Assembly (NCBI RefSeq): GCF_900497695.1
Contig: NZ_UIDD01000007.1
Coordinates: 682,001 to 746,000, forward strand
Length of the DNA: 64,000 nucleotides
Direction of reading: 5' to 3'
DNA from: Pseudomonas wadenswilerensis
Lineage (GTDB): Bacteria; Pseudomonadota; Gammaproteobacteria; Pseudomonadales; Pseudomonadaceae
Below the pieces are notes generated by a model. That model made no database searches. It was given only the letters and a program-made list of their open reading frames with translations, and was not told where the DNA came from. Positions 48,064 to 57,341 of this stretch are shown piece after piece (position 1 is the stretch's first letter; each line of letters opens with the position of its first letter). The position numbers were made by a program, and so were the translations under genes.

Positions 48064-49212
48064 ATGACCGTGACGCTGTCCCCCCTGCACATCGACTGCG
48101 ATTTCGATTCCGGCAACATCCTCGTCAAGGATGCCAGTGACCCCAAGCGGGTGCGCCTGGATATCCGCCCCGACACCAGCAGCGACCACTTCCAGTGGTT
48201 CCACTTCAAGGCTGCGGGGCTGACCCCGGGCCAGACCCATGGGTTCAGCCTGGAAAACGCCGGCGCCTCGTCCTACCACGAGGCCTGGAGCGGTTACCAG
48301 GCCGTGGCCTCCTACGACCAGCAACAGTGGTTCCGGGTGCCCACTACTTTCGATGGCAAGGCCCTGAACTTCAGCCTCAAGGCCGAGCAGCCCCAGGCCT
48401 GGTTCGCCTACTTCGAGCCCTACCCGCGCGCGCGCCACAACCAGTTGATCGAGCGTGCCAGCACCCTCCCAGGTGTCGAACTGCTGGCCACCGGCCGCAG
48501 TGTCGAAGGCCGCGACATCCAGTTGCTGCGTGCCGGCAGCGGTGCGCCGGGCAAGCGCAAACTGTGGATCATCGCCCAGCAGCACCCGGGCGAGCACATG
48601 GCCGAATGGTTCATGGAAGGGGTGATCGACCGTCTGCAACACAATGACCCGACCATCCAGGCATTGCTCCAGGAAGCCGACCTGTACCTGATTGCCAACA
48701 TGAACCCCGACGGCGCCATCCATGGCCACCTGCGCACCAATGCCAAGGGCCAGGACCTGAACCGCGCCTGGCAGGATGCAAGCATCGACAAAAGCCCGGA
48801 AGTGTTCTTCGCCCAGCAGCAAATGAAGCTGCATGGCGTCGACCTGTTCCTCGACGTGCATGGCGACGAAGAAATCCCCCACGTGTTCACCGCTGGCTGC
48901 GAAGGCAACCCCGGCTACAACGCGCGTATCGCCGCACTGGAAGCCACCTTCCGCGACAGCCTGTGCAAGCGCACCGTGGACTTTCAGCAGGTGCATGGCT
49001 ATCCGCTTTCCGCTCCTGGCCAGGCCAACATGACCCTGGCCTGCAACAGCGTCGGCCAGGCCCATGACTGCCTGTCGCTGACCCTGGAAATGCCGTTCAA
49101 GGACCACGACGACGCACCCAATGCCGAGACCGGCTGGAACGGCCTGCGCAGCAAGGACCTGGCCAGCGCCGTGCTCGATGTGTTCGGGCAGATGGCCGGC
49201 ACCCTGCGCTAA
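48064..49212 (+). CDS. M14-family carboxypeptidase, cytosolic (CCP-like)
   Basis: A 382-residue zinc peptidase. The N-terminal beta domain (about 1-115) has HIDCDFDSGNI and WFHFKAAGLTPG typical of cytosolic carboxypeptidases. Zinc ligands are His174 and Glu177 (QHPGEHMAEWF) and His266 (DVHGDEEIPH). NMNPDGAIHGHLRTNAKGQD and LNRAW carry the Arg/Asn that bind the substrate carboxylate, and Glu342 (SLTLEMPF) is the catalytic base. ATG 48064 with ggagcctggtg upstream; a GTG one codon earlier is possible. No signal peptide. Substrate in bacteria unknown. Confidence 0.92.
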   Translation: MTVTLSPLHIDCDFDSGNILVKDASDPKRVRLDIRPDTSSDHFQWFHFKAAGLTPGQTHGFSLENAGASSYHEAWSGYQAVASYDQQQWFRVPTTFDGKALNFSLKAEQPQAWFAYFEPYPRARHNQLIERASTLPGVELLATGRSVEGRDIQLLRAGSGAPGKRKLWIIAQQHPGEHMAEWFMEGVIDRLQHNDPTIQALLQEADLYLIANMNPDGAIHGHLRTNAKGQDLNRAWQDASIDKSPEVFFAQQQMKLHGVDLFLDVHGDEEIPHVFTAGCEGNPGYNARIAALEATFRDSLCKRTVDFQQVHGYPLSAPGQANMTLACNSVGQAHDCLSLTLEMPFKDHDDAPNAETGWNGLRSKDLASAVLDVFGQMAGTLR

Positions 49213-49237
49213 CCCTGCTGGCGAGCAGGATCAACCG

Positions 49238-49268
49238 CCCTGGCAGGCAAAGCAAAGACCTGCCAGGG
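49238..49268 (+). terminator. Hairpin after the carboxypeptidase gene
   Basis: Ten-base stem ccctggcagg / cctgccaggg with an 11-base loop, 26 bp after the carboxypeptidase stop codon. No T-run follows, so it is a weak terminator or an mRNA 3' end hairpin. Confidence 0.5.
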
Positions 49269-49320
49269 CCTTCCCACCCTAAATGACGGCCACCAACGCC
49301 GCCGTTTAGGAACCCGTGCC

Positions 49321-50637
49321 ATGACCACCCGCCTCCTCCCTTCGCTCAAGGCAACCGGCCTGTGCCTGCTGCTTGTCCTGCCCCCGGTTCAGGCCCTTGA
49401 GCTGTATGCCGATGACGATACACACCTGAATGCCAACTTCCTCGCCGTGTATGGCCTGTTCAACAGCCGCAAGAACTACGACGGCACCGGCGGCGGCTCG
49501 ACCTGGCGCGAGGGCTTCATCAAATATGGCCTCAGCGCCGACCAACGCCTGGGCGAGCTGGGCACGGTCTACGGCACCGCCAACCTGGTCAGCTCGGCCA
49601 CCTGGGGCGACGGCGATGCCGCCGGCATCAGCGATGGCAGCGAACGCACCACCAAGTTCGACGAAGCCTTCGCCGGCTGGCGCTCGGGCAAGCTGATCCC
49701 GGCCCTGGGTGACGATGGCCTGGACCTGTCGTTCGGCCGCCAGGTCATCACCCTCGGCGATGGTTTCATCATCAACGACGACGGCCTGAACTTCGGCAAG
49801 GGCCCGGCCGATGGCGAGCTCAATCGCGGCGGCGCCTATTACCTGGCCGCCCGCCACGCCTTCGACAAGACCGCAGTGCTGCGCCTGGGTGGCAAGGATG
49901 GCCTGCACGGCAGCCTGCTGTGGATGAAGTCGGACAACCGCGCCCAGGCCAACAGCGAACTGGCTGCCAGCACCCTGGCCTACAGCGCCGCCCCCGGCAC
50001 CCTGGAGCTGACCTACATCCGCGGCTTGAATGTCGATGATCGTTACGCCAGCGAATTGCAGAAACAGCGCGAAGGCATGGACATCTACAGCCTGCGCGGC
50101 GCCGGTGACGCCGGGGTCGATAACGCGCATTTTGCCTTCGAGTACGCCTGGCAAAACAAGGACGCAGGGCCGGAGAAAGCCTGGTATGCCGAAGCCGGCT
50201 ACACCTTCGCCGAACTGCCCTGGCGCCCGGACCTGACCTACCGCTACAGCCGTTATTCCGAAGGTTGGGACGCGATGTTCAACGGCATGAACCGCGGCTA
50301 CGGCACCTGGTTCCAGGGCGAGGTCACAGGCAACTATTCAGGCCCGTTCAACAGCAACAACGATGTGCACTTTGTCGGCCTCAAGGCTACCCCGGTCGAG
50401 GCGCTGACCCTCGGCGTGCTGCTGTTCAACTACAAGACCCTGCACGAGCGCGACAGCCTCAACCTCGATGGTCGCGAGCTGGACCTGTACGCCGAATGGG
50501 CGGTAAGCGAGCACCTGATCATCAGCCCGCTGCTGGGCCTGTACCAGCCGCGCAAGAGCAGCGATAACGGTGGCAACCAGGTGGGCGGCAACGGCACCAA
50601 CGTCTACAGCCAGTTGACCATTGCCGTGCCGTTTTAA
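49321..50637 (+). CDS. Outer-membrane porin, alginate-export-like
   Basis: A 438-residue beta-barrel protein. A signal peptide spans residues 1-25 (LCLLLVLPPVQA, then LELYADDDTHLN). The mature part has alternating strands (LNANFLAVYGLFNSRKNYDG; LDLSFGRQVITLGDGFIIND; LTYRYSRYSEGW) and ends in the outer-membrane signature QLTIAVPF. The arrangement resembles AlgE-like and DUF1302-like porins, usually for organic solutes; the substrate cannot be read. RBS aggaac; its stop codon overlaps that of the convergent thioesterase gene by TTAA. Confidence 0.82.
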   Translation: MTTRLLPSLKATGLCLLLVLPPVQALELYADDDTHLNANFLAVYGLFNSRKNYDGTGGGSTWREGFIKYGLSADQRLGELGTVYGTANLVSSATWGDGDAAGISDGSERTTKFDEAFAGWRSGKLIPALGDDGLDLSFGRQVITLGDGFIINDDGLNFGKGPADGELNRGGAYYLAARHAFDKTAVLRLGGKDGLHGSLLWMKSDNRAQANSELAASTLAYSAAPGTLELTYIRGLNVDDRYASELQKQREGMDIYSLRGAGDAGVDNAHFAFEYAWQNKDAGPEKAWYAEAGYTFAELPWRPDLTYRYSRYSEGWDAMFNGMNRGYGTWFQGEVTGNYSGPFNSNNDVHFVGLKATPVEALTLGVLLFNYKTLHERDSLNLDGRELDLYAEWAVSEHLIISPLLGLYQPRKSSDNGGNQVGGNGTNVYSQLTIAVPF

Positions 50638-51131
50638 GCGGTGCCGTGAGCCTTGTGCTTGAGTCTTTCAGTATCGACGCGGACGAACACCGAGTCAGCG
50701 GTGACGGTCATCACGTCGTCGGCCCAGACTTCGCAGATCACCCGGGTCTTGCGCCCGACTTCGCCTTCGACCCGGGCCTTGAGCAGCAGTTCGACGCCCA
50801 TGGGCGTGGGCTTGAGGTAAGTCAGGTTGAGCTGGCCAGTGACGCAGTCGATGCGCGGCAGGCTGCCGGGCTCCCGGCCTTCGGCACGGTAGTGGTAGGC
50901 CATGGCGGTCCAGTTGGAATGGCAGTCGACCAGCATGGCGAGCAAGCCGCCATACACCAGCCCCGGCCAACCAAGGAAGGTGCTGTCCGGCGAATGGCGG
51001 CACAGCAGGTGGATACCGTCGGCGTCCCAGTGACTCTTCAGGTGCAGGCCGCTGGGGTGGGAACAGCCGCAGCCGTAGCAGACGCCTTCGGGGGCGGCCA
51101 GTTCCTGCAGGGATAAGGCTTGGGTACTCAT
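50634..51131 (-). CDS. PaaI-family acyl-CoA thioesterase
   Basis: A 165-residue hotdog-fold protein. It has GVCYGCGCSHPSGLHLK at the N-terminus, FLGWPGLVYGGLLAMLVDCHSNW with the hotdog helix and the conserved Asp, and VTGQLNLTYLKPTPMG. The N-terminal Cys-rich motif is common in this subgroup and may bind metal. It probably hydrolyses acyl-CoA esters. Gene stands alone, convergent on the porin gene; the gabP terminator lies just upstream. Confidence 0.88.
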   Translation of the reverse strand: MSTQALSLQELAAPEGVCYGCGCSHPSGLHLKSHWDADGIHLLCRHSPDSTFLGWPGLVYGGLLAMLVDCHSNWTAMAYHYRAEGREPGSLPRIDCVTGQLNLTYLKPTPMGVELLLKARVEGEVGRKTRVICEVWADDVMTVTADSVFVRVDTERLKHKAHGTA

Positions 51132-51191
51132 AGGCTTCCTGATTGTCTGTTATTGGTGGGAAAGCGACCCCGATAGTAACGCCGCACAACG

Positions 51192-51221
51192 AAAAAGCCC
51201 ATGAACCGGTCATGGGCTTTT
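51192..51221. terminator. Intrinsic terminator, bidirectional, mainly for gabP
   Basis: Stem gcccatga / tcatgggc with loop accgg at 51197-51217, preceded on the plus strand by five A and followed by four T. It lies 19 bp after the gabP stop codon on the minus strand and reads as stem plus T-run in that direction. Confidence 0.85.
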
Positions 51222-51239
51222 GCCTTGCCAGGCGCAGCG

Positions 51240-52649
51240 CTAGAGGCCTTTGCCCGATACCGCCGGGCTGCCGGCCGGCTCGTTGGCCGGCGTTTTGCGC
51301 CGGGTCAGCGAGATCAGCAGGATGGCCAGGGTCACACCGGCGGTCATCAGGGTTTCATAGCGGTAGGCCGGGCTGATCAGCATGTAGCCGAGCACCAGCG
51401 TGATCAGGCCGATCACCAGCCAGGTCAGCCACGGGAACAGCCACATCTTGAACGCAAGCTCGGTGCCCTGGCGATCAGTAATGGCGCGCATGCGCAGCTG
51501 CGACACAGCGATCACCAGGTACACCAGCAAGGCGATGGCGCCGGTGGTCGACAGCAGGAAGCCGAAGACCTTGCCGGGGAACACGTAGTTGACCAGGCAA
51601 CCGGCGAACCCGGCGAAGGTCGAAAGGATCACTGCCACGGTCGGCACGCCATTGCCGGAGATGCGCTTGGTGATCTTCAGCGCTTCGCCGCGCGAGCCCA
51701 GCGAGTAGAGCATGCGCGAGGCGGTGTAGAGGCCCGAGTTCATGCAGCTGGTCACCGCCACCAGCACCACCAGGTCGACCATCAGTTTGGCGCCCGGCAC
51801 ATTGAGCACTTCCAGCACGCGCTGGAACGAACCCACCGCCTTGAGGCCCGGGTCGTTCCAGGCCACCAGCGAAACGATGAAGAAGATCGAGACGATGTAG
51901 AAGATCGCGATGCGGTACACCACCAGGTTGGTGGCCTTGCGGATCTTGTCCTTGGGGTTGGAGGTTTCGTCGGCAGCGATGGTGACGATCTCGGCGCCGA
52001 AGAACGAGAAGATGGTCACCAGCACACCACCGAGCACCGCGCCAAAGCCATTGGGCATGAAGCCCCCGGTCGCCCACAGTTGCTGCACGCCCGAGACTTC
52101 GGCCAGTGGCCAGAAGCCGAACACCGCCAGGGTGCAGACGCCGATGAAGGCGAGAATGGCAATGACCTTGATCAGGGCGAACCAGTATTCGAATTCACCG
52201 AAGTTCTTCACGCTGATCAGGTTGGTGCCCGACAGCACGATCATGATCAGGAAGGCGAACAGCCACGACGGCACACCGGGAAAGTACGCATGCAGGATAT
52301 CGGCGCCGGCGATCGCCTCGACCGGAATGATCAGCACCCAGAACCACCAGTACAACCAGCCAATGGTAAACCCGGCCCAGGGCCCGATGGCCTGGCTGGC
52401 GTAGGTGGAGAACGAGCCGCTGTTGGGATTGGCGATGGCCATTTCCCCGAGCATGCGCATGACCAGCAGCACCAGCAGGCCGGTCATGGTGTAAGAGATC
52501 AGAATGGCCGGCCCGGCCGTGGCGATGGCGGTGGACGAGCCAATGAACAACCCGGCACCGATGATCCCGGCAATGGAGATCATCGACACCTGGCGCGAGG
52601 TCAGACCGTGTTGCAGCGAACGCTGTTTCTTTTGTTGTAGCGATGCCAT
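51240..52649 (-). CDS. gabP: Amino acid permease, GABA permease (GabP) type
   Basis: A 469-residue APC-superfamily transporter with 12 hydrophobic segments. The first contains ISIAGIIGAGLFIGSSTAI, and later PNSGSFSTYASQAIGPWAGF and FFGAEIVTIAADETSNPKDK mark the GabP/AAT group. It ends in a soluble tail (RRKTPANEPAGS). It imports GABA or a related omega-amino acid by proton symport. It is on the same strand as the following ALDH7-type gene, separated by an REP pair, and near a class III aminotransferase, which supports uptake for catabolism. Exact substrate is inferred. Confidence 0.85.
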   Translation of the reverse strand: MASLQQKKQRSLQHGLTSRQVSMISIAGIIGAGLFIGSSTAIATAGPAILISYTMTGLLVLLVMRMLGEMAIANPNSGSFSTYASQAIGPWAGFTIGWLYWWFWVLIIPVEAIAGADILHAYFPGVPSWLFAFLIMIVLSGTNLISVKNFGEFEYWFALIKVIAILAFIGVCTLAVFGFWPLAEVSGVQQLWATGGFMPNGFGAVLGGVLVTIFSFFGAEIVTIAADETSNPKDKIRKATNLVVYRIAIFYIVSIFFIVSLVAWNDPGLKAVGSFQRVLEVLNVPGAKLMVDLVVLVAVTSCMNSGLYTASRMLYSLGSRGEALKITKRISGNGVPTVAVILSTFAGFAGCLVNYVFPGKVFGFLLSTTGAIALLVYLVIAVSQLRMRAITDRQGTELAFKMWLFPWLTWLVIGLITLVLGYMLISPAYRYETLMTAGVTLAILLISLTRRKTPANEPAGSPAVSGKGL

Positions 52650-52717
52650 GGGTAACCCTCAACTGGTAGGGTGAAAGCGGTTTTTATTGTTCCACTGGCG
52701 GGATCGGTGGCGCGGCC

Positions 52718-52772
52718 ATCGCTGGCAAGCCAGCTCCCACAGAGTCCTTGTGGGAGCTGGCTTGCCAGCGAT
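52718..52772. repeat. REP inverted pair
   Basis: Facing units atcgctggcaagccagctcc and gggagctggcttgccagcgat, separated by a short loop, between the ALDH gene and gabP, both transcribed leftward. Confidence 0.87.
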
Positions 52773-52788
52773 GGGGCCGACTCGGTAA

Positions 52789-54279
52789 TCAGTCGAACAC
52801 AATCCCCTGCGCCAACGGCAGCTCGCGGGAATAGTTCACGGTATTGGTCTGCCGACGCATGTAGGCCTTCCACGAATCCGAGCCCGACTCACGGCCACCG
52901 CCGGTTTCCTTCTCACCGCCAAACGCCCCGCCAATCTCCGCACCGCTGGTGCCGATGTTGACGTTGGCAATCCCGCAGTCACTGCCTGCCGCACTCTGGA
53001 AGCGCTCGGCTTCACGCAGGTCGGTGGTGAAGATGCACGACGACAAGCCTTGCGGCACTTCGTTGTTCAGGCGCAGGGCTTCGTCGAATTCGTCGTAGGC
53101 CAGCACGTAGAGGATCGGGGCGAAGGTTTCATGACGAACCACGGCGCTCTGCGCGGGCATCTCGGCAATAGCTGGAGAAACGTAGTAGGCATTCGGGTAC
53201 TGGTCCTCAAGCTGCCGCTCACCACCAAACACCTGGCCGCCTTCATCGCGGGCACGGGCCAACGCATCCTGCATGCCTGCGAACGAAGCCTTGTCGATCA
53301 GCGGGCCGACCAGGTTGTCTTTACGTGGATCACCGATACGCACCTTGGCGTACGCGGCTTTGACCCGGGCCACCACTTCGTCCTTGATCGAACGATGAAC
53401 GATCAGCCGGCGCAGGGTGGTGCAACGCTGGCCAGCGGTGCCGACGGCGCTGAACAGGATGCCGCGCACGGCCAGGTCGAGGTCGGCGCTGGGCGCGAGG
53501 ATCATCGCGTTGTTGCCACCCAGCTCGAGGATGCTGCGACCGAAACGCGCGGCCACACGCGGGCCGACTTCACGGCCCATGCGGGTGCTGCCGGTGGCGC
53601 TGACCAGCGGCACGCGCGGGTCGTCGACCAGGGCTTCGCCGGCATCGCGATCACCGATGATCAGCTGGCTCAGGCCTTCTGGCGCTTCGCCAAAGGCTTT
53701 CAGGGCTTTTTCGAACAGCGCCTGGCAGGCCAGCGCGGTCAGCGGGGTTTTCTCCGACGGCTTCCACACCACGGCGTTGCCGCACACCAGTGCCAGGGTG
53801 GTGTTCCAGGCCCAGACCGCGACCGGGAAGTTGAAGGCGCTGATCACCCCTACCACCCCCAGCGGATGCCAGGTTTCACGCATGTGGTGGCCCGGGCGCT
53901 CGGAGGCGATGGTCAGGCCGTACAGCTGACGCGACAGACCGACGGCGAAGTCGCAGATATCGATCATTTCCTGCACTTCGCCCAGGCCTTCCTGGGTGAT
54001 CTTGCCGGCTTCGATCGACACCAGCTCACCGAGTTCGGCCTTGTGCTTGCGCAGTACTTCGCCAAACAGGCGCACCAGTTCGCCACGGCGCGGCGCCGGC
54101 ACATCGCGCCAGTGCAAAAAGGCCGCATGGGCGGCGTCGATTCGGCGGGTGACCGCCTCTTTGCTCTCCAGGGTAAGCGCTGCGATCTGGCTGCCGTCGA
54201 TGGGCGTAAAAACAGCATGAGTGCCGCCGTTATATAAACTTTCGGGCACGCCCAAACGGGTAAGTAGTTCAGCAACCAT
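52789..54279 (-). CDS. ALDH7-type aldehyde dehydrogenase (AmaB/piperideine-6-carboxylate dehydrogenase-like)
   Basis: A 496-residue NAD+-dependent dehydrogenase. Catalytic Cys286 is in GTAGQRCTTLRRL, the general-base Glu in LELGGNNAMIL, and GVISAFNFPVAVWAWNTT forms the cofactor pocket; STRMGREVG follows. The pattern is that of ALDH7 (antiquitin), which oxidises 2-aminoadipate 6-semialdehyde (piperideine-6-carboxylate) in lysine breakdown; P. putida AmaB is the usual bacterial example. The canonical amaB lies next to amaA, absent here, so this may be a paralogue. RBS aggag. Divergent from a LysR gene and near a class III aminotransferase. Confidence 0.88.
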   Translation of the reverse strand: MVAELLTRLGVPESLYNGGTHAVFTPIDGSQIAALTLESKEAVTRRIDAAHAAFLHWRDVPAPRRGELVRLFGEVLRKHKAELGELVSIEAGKITQEGLGEVQEMIDICDFAVGLSRQLYGLTIASERPGHHMRETWHPLGVVGVISAFNFPVAVWAWNTTLALVCGNAVVWKPSEKTPLTALACQALFEKALKAFGEAPEGLSQLIIGDRDAGEALVDDPRVPLVSATGSTRMGREVGPRVAARFGRSILELGGNNAMILAPSADLDLAVRGILFSAVGTAGQRCTTLRRLIVHRSIKDEVVARVKAAYAKVRIGDPRKDNLVGPLIDKASFAGMQDALARARDEGGQVFGGERQLEDQYPNAYYVSPAIAEMPAQSAVVRHETFAPILYVLAYDEFDEALRLNNEVPQGLSSCIFTTDLREAERFQSAAGSDCGIANVNIGTSGAEIGGAFGGEKETGGGRESGSDSWKAYMRRQTNTVNYSRELPLAQGIVFD

Positions 54280-54429
54280 CTTATTATTCTCCTACAGCGG
54301 ATACGGGTTGAAATCATTGATGCAGGTCAGTATTAATCTATAGGGCCGCTGCTCACAAACGACCTTTTAGAAGCACATGATTCCGTAACGGAATGACCTT
54401 ATCTCTTTTTCGCCCGGTTGATCCCGCCC

Positions 54430-55347
54430 ATGTCCAAACGCCTGATGCCCTCCACCACCGCCCTGCAGTGCTTCGAAGCCGCCGCCCGGCACCTGAGCTT
54501 TACCCGCGCCGCGCAAGAGCTGCACCTGACCCAGAGCGCGGTGAGCAAGCAGGTCGCGCAGCTTGAAGAGATGCTTTCGCACCCGCTGTTCCAGCGTATC
54601 CGCCGGCGCCTGCACCTGACCCCGGCCGGCGCCCTGTACCTGGCCGAGGTGAACAAGATCCTGGTGCAACTGGACATGTCCAGCCGCTACATCCTCAGCT
54701 ACGGCGGCGAAACCGAGGTGCTGCGCATTGCCACCCAGCCGACCTTCGGCGAGCGCTGGCTGGTGCCCAACCTCAAGGGTTTCGGCGAGCGCCATCCGCG
54801 GATCCACCTGGACATTCGTAACGAACTGGAGCCCTTCGACCTGGTCCAGGCCAAGGCCGACATCGCCTTCTTTTTCGGCCAGGGCACCTGGCCCGGGGCA
54901 ACCTGCATCGAGCTGTTCAAGGAGCAGGTAGTGCCGGTGTGCGCGCCGGAGCTGCTGGCCCGACAGCGTTTCGACAGCGCCGAATCGCTCACCGAACACC
55001 GCCTGCTGCAGTGCACCTCGCGGCCCGAGGCCTGGCACGAGTGGTTCCTCGGCCAGGGCCTGCACACGCAGAACAGCTACCACGGCCCGCGCTTCGACAC
55101 CTTCTACATGTGCATCCGCGCCGCCCAGGCCGGCTGCGGCATCGCCCTGATCCCGCGCTACCTGGTGGCCGAAGAGCTGGCCGAGGGCAAACTGGTGATC
55201 CCCTGGAACCACCCCAAAACCAGTGAAGGCTCGCACTTCATCGCCCATGCCGAGCATGCTGCCGAGGTGCCCAAGGTACGTGCCTTTGTCGAGTGGATTG
55301 CCGCACGTGTACGTGTGGCCGGGCAAGTTCCCGACTTGAAGGAATGA
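54430..55347 (+). CDS. LysR-family regulator (GcvA/DsdC-like)
   Basis: A 305-residue transcription factor. N-terminal winged HTH (residues 9-67): TALQCFEAAARHLSFTRAAQ, ELHLTQSAVSKQVAQLEEML. The effector domain starts near VLRIATQPTFGERWLVPNL and includes CIRAAQAGCGIALIPRYL. Start ATG 54430 has a weak RBS; a TTG four codons upstream is possible. Divergent from the ALDH7-type gene (150 bp) and just upstream of the aminotransferase in the same direction, so it probably controls one or both. Confidence 0.9.
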   Translation: MSKRLMPSTTALQCFEAAARHLSFTRAAQELHLTQSAVSKQVAQLEEMLSHPLFQRIRRRLHLTPAGALYLAEVNKILVQLDMSSRYILSYGGETEVLRIATQPTFGERWLVPNLKGFGERHPRIHLDIRNELEPFDLVQAKADIAFFFGQGTWPGATCIELFKEQVVPVCAPELLARQRFDSAESLTEHRLLQCTSRPEAWHEWFLGQGLHTQNSYHGPRFDTFYMCIRAAQAGCGIALIPRYLVAEELAEGKLVIPWNHPKTSEGSHFIAHAEHAAEVPKVRAFVEWIAARVRVAGQVPDLKE

Positions 55348-55426
55348 TTGCAATCCTTTATTTCGTTTGCACTCAATTACCGTGCCTCGCTTAGATAATA
55401 AGAAACTGCAGCGAGGGCACGGGTAA

Positions 55427-56677
55427 ATGAGTCACGAAACTATCAGCCAGTCTATTTCCGTAGTTCACCCTATTACACTGTCCCACGGTAAAAACGCGGA
55501 AGTCTGGGACACCGACGGCAAACGTTATATTGATTTCGTTGGCGGCATTGGCGTGTTGAACCTGGGCCATTGTCACCCGCGGATTGTCGCCGCCATCCAG
55601 CAGCAGGCCACGCGTCTGACTCACTACGCTTTCAACGCCGCCGGGCATGAACCCTACCTCGAATTGATGAACCGCCTGGCGCAGTTCGTACCGGTGTCCT
55701 ACCCGCTCAGCGGCATGCTCACCAACAGCGGTGCGGAAGCGGCAGAAAACGCCCTGAAGATCGCCCGCGGTGCCACCGGCAAGACCGCGATCATCGCCTT
55801 CGACGGCGGCTTCCATGGCCGCACCCTGGCGACCCTCAACCTTAACGGCAAGGTTGCGCCCTACAAGCAGCGGGTCGGCGTGTTGCCGGGGCCGGTGTAT
55901 CACCTGCCCTACCCCAGCCGGGACACCGGCGTCAGCAGCGAGCAGGCGCTTCAGGCCTTGGCGCGGTTGTTCAGCGTCGAGATCGACGTCAACGATGTGG
56001 CTGCATTCATCTTCGAACCGGTGCAGGGTGAAGCCGGCTTCCTGGCAATGGAACCAGACTTCGCCAAAGCCTTGCGCAGCTTCTGTGACCAGCACGGCAT
56101 CCTGATCATCGTCGATGAGATCCAGTCGGGGTTTGGCCGCACCGGCCAGCGCTTCGCCTTCCCGCGCCTGGGCATCGAGCCGGACCTGCTGTTGCTGGCC
56201 AAGAGCATCGCCGGCGGCATGCCGCTGGGCGCAGTGGTCGGCCGCAAGGCGCTGGTCGACAACCTGCCCAAAGGCGGCCTTGGCGGCACCTACTCCGGCA
56301 ACCCGATGGCGTGTGCGGCAGCCCTGGCGACCCTGGATGAAATGAGCGACGCCAACCTTTCGACCTGGGGCGAACGCCAGGAAGCCGCACTGGTCAGCCG
56401 CTTCGAGCGCTGGCAGGCCAGCAAGCTCTCGCCTTACCTGGGCCGCCTGACCGGCACCGGGGCCATGCGCGGCATCGAACTGCTCAAGGCCGACGGCACA
56501 CCGGCCACCGAGCAGCTGGCGCAGCTGTTGGCAGCGGCCAGGAGCGCCGGCCTGCTGCTGATGCCCAGCGGCAGCGCCCGGCACATCATCCGTTTGTTGG
56601 CGCCACTGACCATCGAGCCTGAAGTGTTCGAAGAGGGCCTGGACATCCTCGAACGCTGCCTCGCCGAGCTGGGCTAG
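55427..56677 (+). CDS. Class III aminotransferase (4-aminobutyrate aminotransferase-like)
   Basis: A 416-residue fold-type I PLP enzyme. N-terminal HPITLSHGKNAEVWDTDGKR and YIDFVGGIGVLNLGHCHPRI, then TNSGAEAAENALKIAR, FDGGFHGRTLATL, FEPVQGEAGF, and IVDEIQSGFGRTG. The PLP lysine is K259 in LLAKSIAGGMPLG. It likely transaminates GABA, 5-aminovalerate or another omega-amino acid to a semialdehyde, which the neighbouring ALDH could oxidise. It follows the LysR gene after 79 bp; its TAG overlaps the convergent ArsR stop (CTAG). Confidence 0.9.
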   Translation: MSHETISQSISVVHPITLSHGKNAEVWDTDGKRYIDFVGGIGVLNLGHCHPRIVAAIQQQATRLTHYAFNAAGHEPYLELMNRLAQFVPVSYPLSGMLTNSGAEAAENALKIARGATGKTAIIAFDGGFHGRTLATLNLNGKVAPYKQRVGVLPGPVYHLPYPSRDTGVSSEQALQALARLFSVEIDVNDVAAFIFEPVQGEAGFLAMEPDFAKALRSFCDQHGILIIVDEIQSGFGRTGQRFAFPRLGIEPDLLLLAKSIAGGMPLGAVVGRKALVDNLPKGGLGGTYSGNPMACAAALATLDEMSDANLSTWGERQEAALVSRFERWQASKLSPYLGRLTGTGAMRGIELLKADGTPATEQLAQLLAAARSAGLLLMPSGSARHIIRLLAPLTIEPEVFEEGLDILERCLAELG

Positions 56678-57318
56678 TCCTGCAGTAGCCCCGGCCACTG
56701 TTCGACACCCTGAAGATAGTGCCGCGCCCTGAAGCCCCCGGCTTTCAGGGCCGTCACCGCATCACGGGAAAACACGCACCAGGGCCCGCGGCAATACGCG
56801 ACCACTTCGTGGCTGGCCGGCAACTCGCCCAGGCGCTGCTGCAGTTCAGTGAAGGGAATGTTGATCGCCCCCGGCAAATGCCCCTGGGCAAACTCCTCGG
56901 CCGGGCGCACATCGAGCAGGGTCACGCTGTGATCCTGCAAACGCTCCAGCAGCTCTTCCCTGCTGATCGCCTCCAAGTGCTCGGGCGCGCTCACGCTATC
57001 GCTCATCAGCTCACGGATCGCCGCGCGGTTGAACGCCGCCAACTGGCCGAGCGCCGCCAGTACTTGCGGGATCGGCCCGGGACTGAGCCGGTAGAACACG
57101 CGCTTGCCATCGCGGCGGGTCTGCACGAAGCCGGCGCGACGCAAGTGCTGCAGATGCTGGGAAGCATTGGCCACCGACAGCTCGCACTGCTGGGCCAGTT
57201 GCTCGACGGCAAGCTCGCCGGCGGCGATCTGTTCGAGCAGATTGAGGCGATGGGCGTGGCCAAGGGTCCGCGCCAGTTCGGCGATGTGCTGGTGCTGCTG
57301 GGTTTTCATATCGGTCAT
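56674..57318 (-). CDS. ArsR-family regulator with C-terminal rhodanese domain
   Basis: A 214-residue two-domain protein. Residues 10-95 form an ArsR/SmtB winged helix (LGHAHRLNLLEQIAAGELAV, CELSVANASQHLQHLRRAGF) with Cys45 near the recognition helix. Residues 118-210 form a rhodanese domain: LLDVRPAEEFAQGHLPGA and the active loop YCRGPWC with Cys176 and Cys181. Such fusions are thought to sense sulfur species or thiol redox state. The start is chosen at MTDMKTQQ; a MKTQQ start three codons later is possible; no clear RBS. Divergent from the DUF2938 gene across a good operator. Confidence 0.88.
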   Translation of the reverse strand: MTDMKTQQHQHIAELARTLGHAHRLNLLEQIAAGELAVEQLAQQCELSVANASQHLQHLRRAGFVQTRRDGKRVFYRLSPGPIPQVLAALGQLAAFNRAAIRELMSDSVSAPEHLEAISREELLERLQDHSVTLLDVRPAEEFAQGHLPGAINIPFTELQQRLGELPASHEVVAYCRGPWCVFSRDAVTALKAGGFRARHYLQGVEQWPGLLQD

Positions 57319-57341
57319 TGACAGGAAGGTAGCATTGGCCA

